Shown: piece after piece, positions 6,574-6,721 of the stretch
Position numbering within the stretch: the stretch's first letter is position 1
Layout: each line of letters starts with the position of its first letter
Position numbers and translations under genes: made by a program
Assembly: GCA_018065225.1 (NCBI GenBank)
Contig: JAGHTS010000255.1
Span: forward strand, 1-6,721
Source of the DNA: Candidatus Phascolarctobacterium caballi
GTDB taxonomy: Bacteria > Bacillota > Negativicutes > Acidaminococcales > Acidaminococcaceae
Reading direction: 5' to 3'
DNA: 6,721 bases
Notes under the pieces: generated by a model
Seen by the model: the letters and a program-made list of their open reading frames with translations, nothing else
The model's database searches: none
Told to the model about the DNA's origin: nothing

Positions 6574-6584
6574 CTTTAACTTTT
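6567..6584. repeat. Three tandem ACTTTW hexamers
   Basis: ACTTTT, ACTTTA and ACTTTT follow without a gap, the first forming the right arm of the 20-bp palindrome. It may be simple low-complexity sequence, the U-rich tail of a terminator, or part of a binding site. No function is assigned. Confidence 0.4.
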
Positions 6585-6628
6585 GCTATTTTTCTAAAGT
6601 GAAATAATATGGTTTAAAACTCATATTT

Positions 6629-6656
6629 TTGATAAAAATCTGGGGTTTTGTATACA
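6629..6656 (+). promoter_or_regulatory. Candidate sigma-70 type promoter facing right
   Basis: TTGATA (6629-6634, five of six matches to TTGACA) is followed after 16 bp by TATACA (6651-6656, four of six matches to TATAAT). The -10 lies inside the first 14-bp palindrome, so a protein bound there would block polymerase. The predicted transcript would run to the right, out of the window. Spacing and consensus are moderate, and AT-rich DNA gives many such chance matches. Confidence 0.35.
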
Positions 6657-6659
6657 AAA
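6646..6659. promoter_or_regulatory. Operator-like palindrome, copy 1
   Basis: TTTTGTATACAAAA is a perfect 14-bp palindrome and the first of two identical copies. The core TTGTATACAA matches the core of the Bacillus subtilis GntR operator as I recall it (ATACTTGTATACAAGTAT), so a GntR/FadR-type dimer is a reasonable candidate binder. It overlaps the candidate -10 element. Confidence 0.55.
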
Positions 6660-6666
6660 AGTACGA

Positions 6667-6680
6667 TTTTGTATACAAAA
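6667..6680. promoter_or_regulatory. Operator-like palindrome, copy 2
   Basis: This is an identical copy of the 14-bp palindrome, 21 bp centre to centre from copy 1, about two helical turns, so two dimers would lie on the same face of the DNA. Copy 1 and copy 2 with flanking G6645 and C6681 could also pair as a 15-bp stem with a 7-nt loop. No T-run follows on either strand, which argues against a terminator. Confidence 0.55.
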
Positions 6681-6721
6681 CTACCGAAAAATTTGTTTTG
6701 AAAATGTCAAATTTCACAAAA

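Larger units (their letters stand above)
6535..6721. other. Non-coding AT-rich region after lpxI, cut by the window edge
   Basis: No convincing coding frame exists here. The line 6541-6600 counts 14 G/C in 60 bases. It contains palindromes, a short tandem hexamer and a promoter-like pair, listed separately. An ATG at 6704 opens a frame to the window edge (only six codons) but has no Shine-Dalgarno, so it is not called. The region most likely separates this operon from a newly controlled downstream gene. Confidence 0.7.

Noticed and set aside
6646..6680. Twin repeats as the start of a CRISPR array
   Set aside because: The repeats are 14 bp with a 7-bp gap, far too short for CRISPR repeats and spacers, and only two copies are seen.
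6645..6681. 15-bp hairpin made by the two palindromes read as a terminator
   Set aside because: No T-run follows on either strand and each half is already palindromic, which fits DNA operators better.
6705..6710. Perfect TTGACA on the minus strand as a leftward promoter
   Set aside because: No acceptable -10 element lies 16-18 bp further along on that strand and no minus-strand gene follows to the left.
6704..6721. ATG at 6704 as the start of the next gene
   Set aside because: Only six codons are visible and there is no Shine-Dalgarno upstream, unlike most genes here; it cannot be called without more sequence.

Overview
The window is a compact, single-strand (+) gene block for building a Gram-negative type outer membrane. 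In order it carries the C-terminal part of the outer-membrane assembly protein BamA, two tandem OmpH/Skp-family periplasmic proteins, LpxD, an LpxL/HtrB-type lysophospholipid (lipid A) acyltransferase, LpxC, FabZ, LpxA and LpxI. Eight genes are complete and one (bamA) is cut by the left edge. Most junctions are 1 to 18 nt or overlap, so the block reads as one operon. No promoter is visible inside it; the promoter must lie left of the window.

The DNA is AT-rich: hand-counted lines run from 22% to about 50% GC. Gene order bamA-ompH-ompH-lpxD-acyltransferase-lpxC-fabZ-lpxA-lpxI, the use of LpxI rather than LpxH, and the low GC together suggest a diderm Firmicute of the class Negativicutes (Veillonella/Selenomonas/Megamonas type). 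This is an inference from gene order and composition; I cannot name the genus.

Function: LpxA, LpxC, LpxD and LpxI are successive cytoplasmic or membrane-associated steps of lipid A synthesis, from UDP-GlcNAc to lipid X (2,3-diacylglucosamine-1-phosphate). FabZ competes with LpxA and LpxD for the same pool of (R)-3-hydroxyacyl-ACP. The LpxL/HtrB-like enzyme belongs to the family that adds late acyl chains. BamA and the OmpH proteins handle the protein half of the outer membrane. The cluster therefore co-expresses lipid and protein arms of envelope assembly. LpxB, the next enzyme, does not follow lpxI within the window.

The last 187 bases (6535-6721) are non-coding and very AT-rich. They hold a perfect 20-bp palindrome and, further right, two identical perfect 14-bp palindromes exactly 21 bp apart that overlap a plausible promoter. 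This looks like the control region of a gene just beyond the right edge and is the least explained part of the window. The coding part is a well-known envelope cluster; I see no new defence, mobile or CRISPR system.
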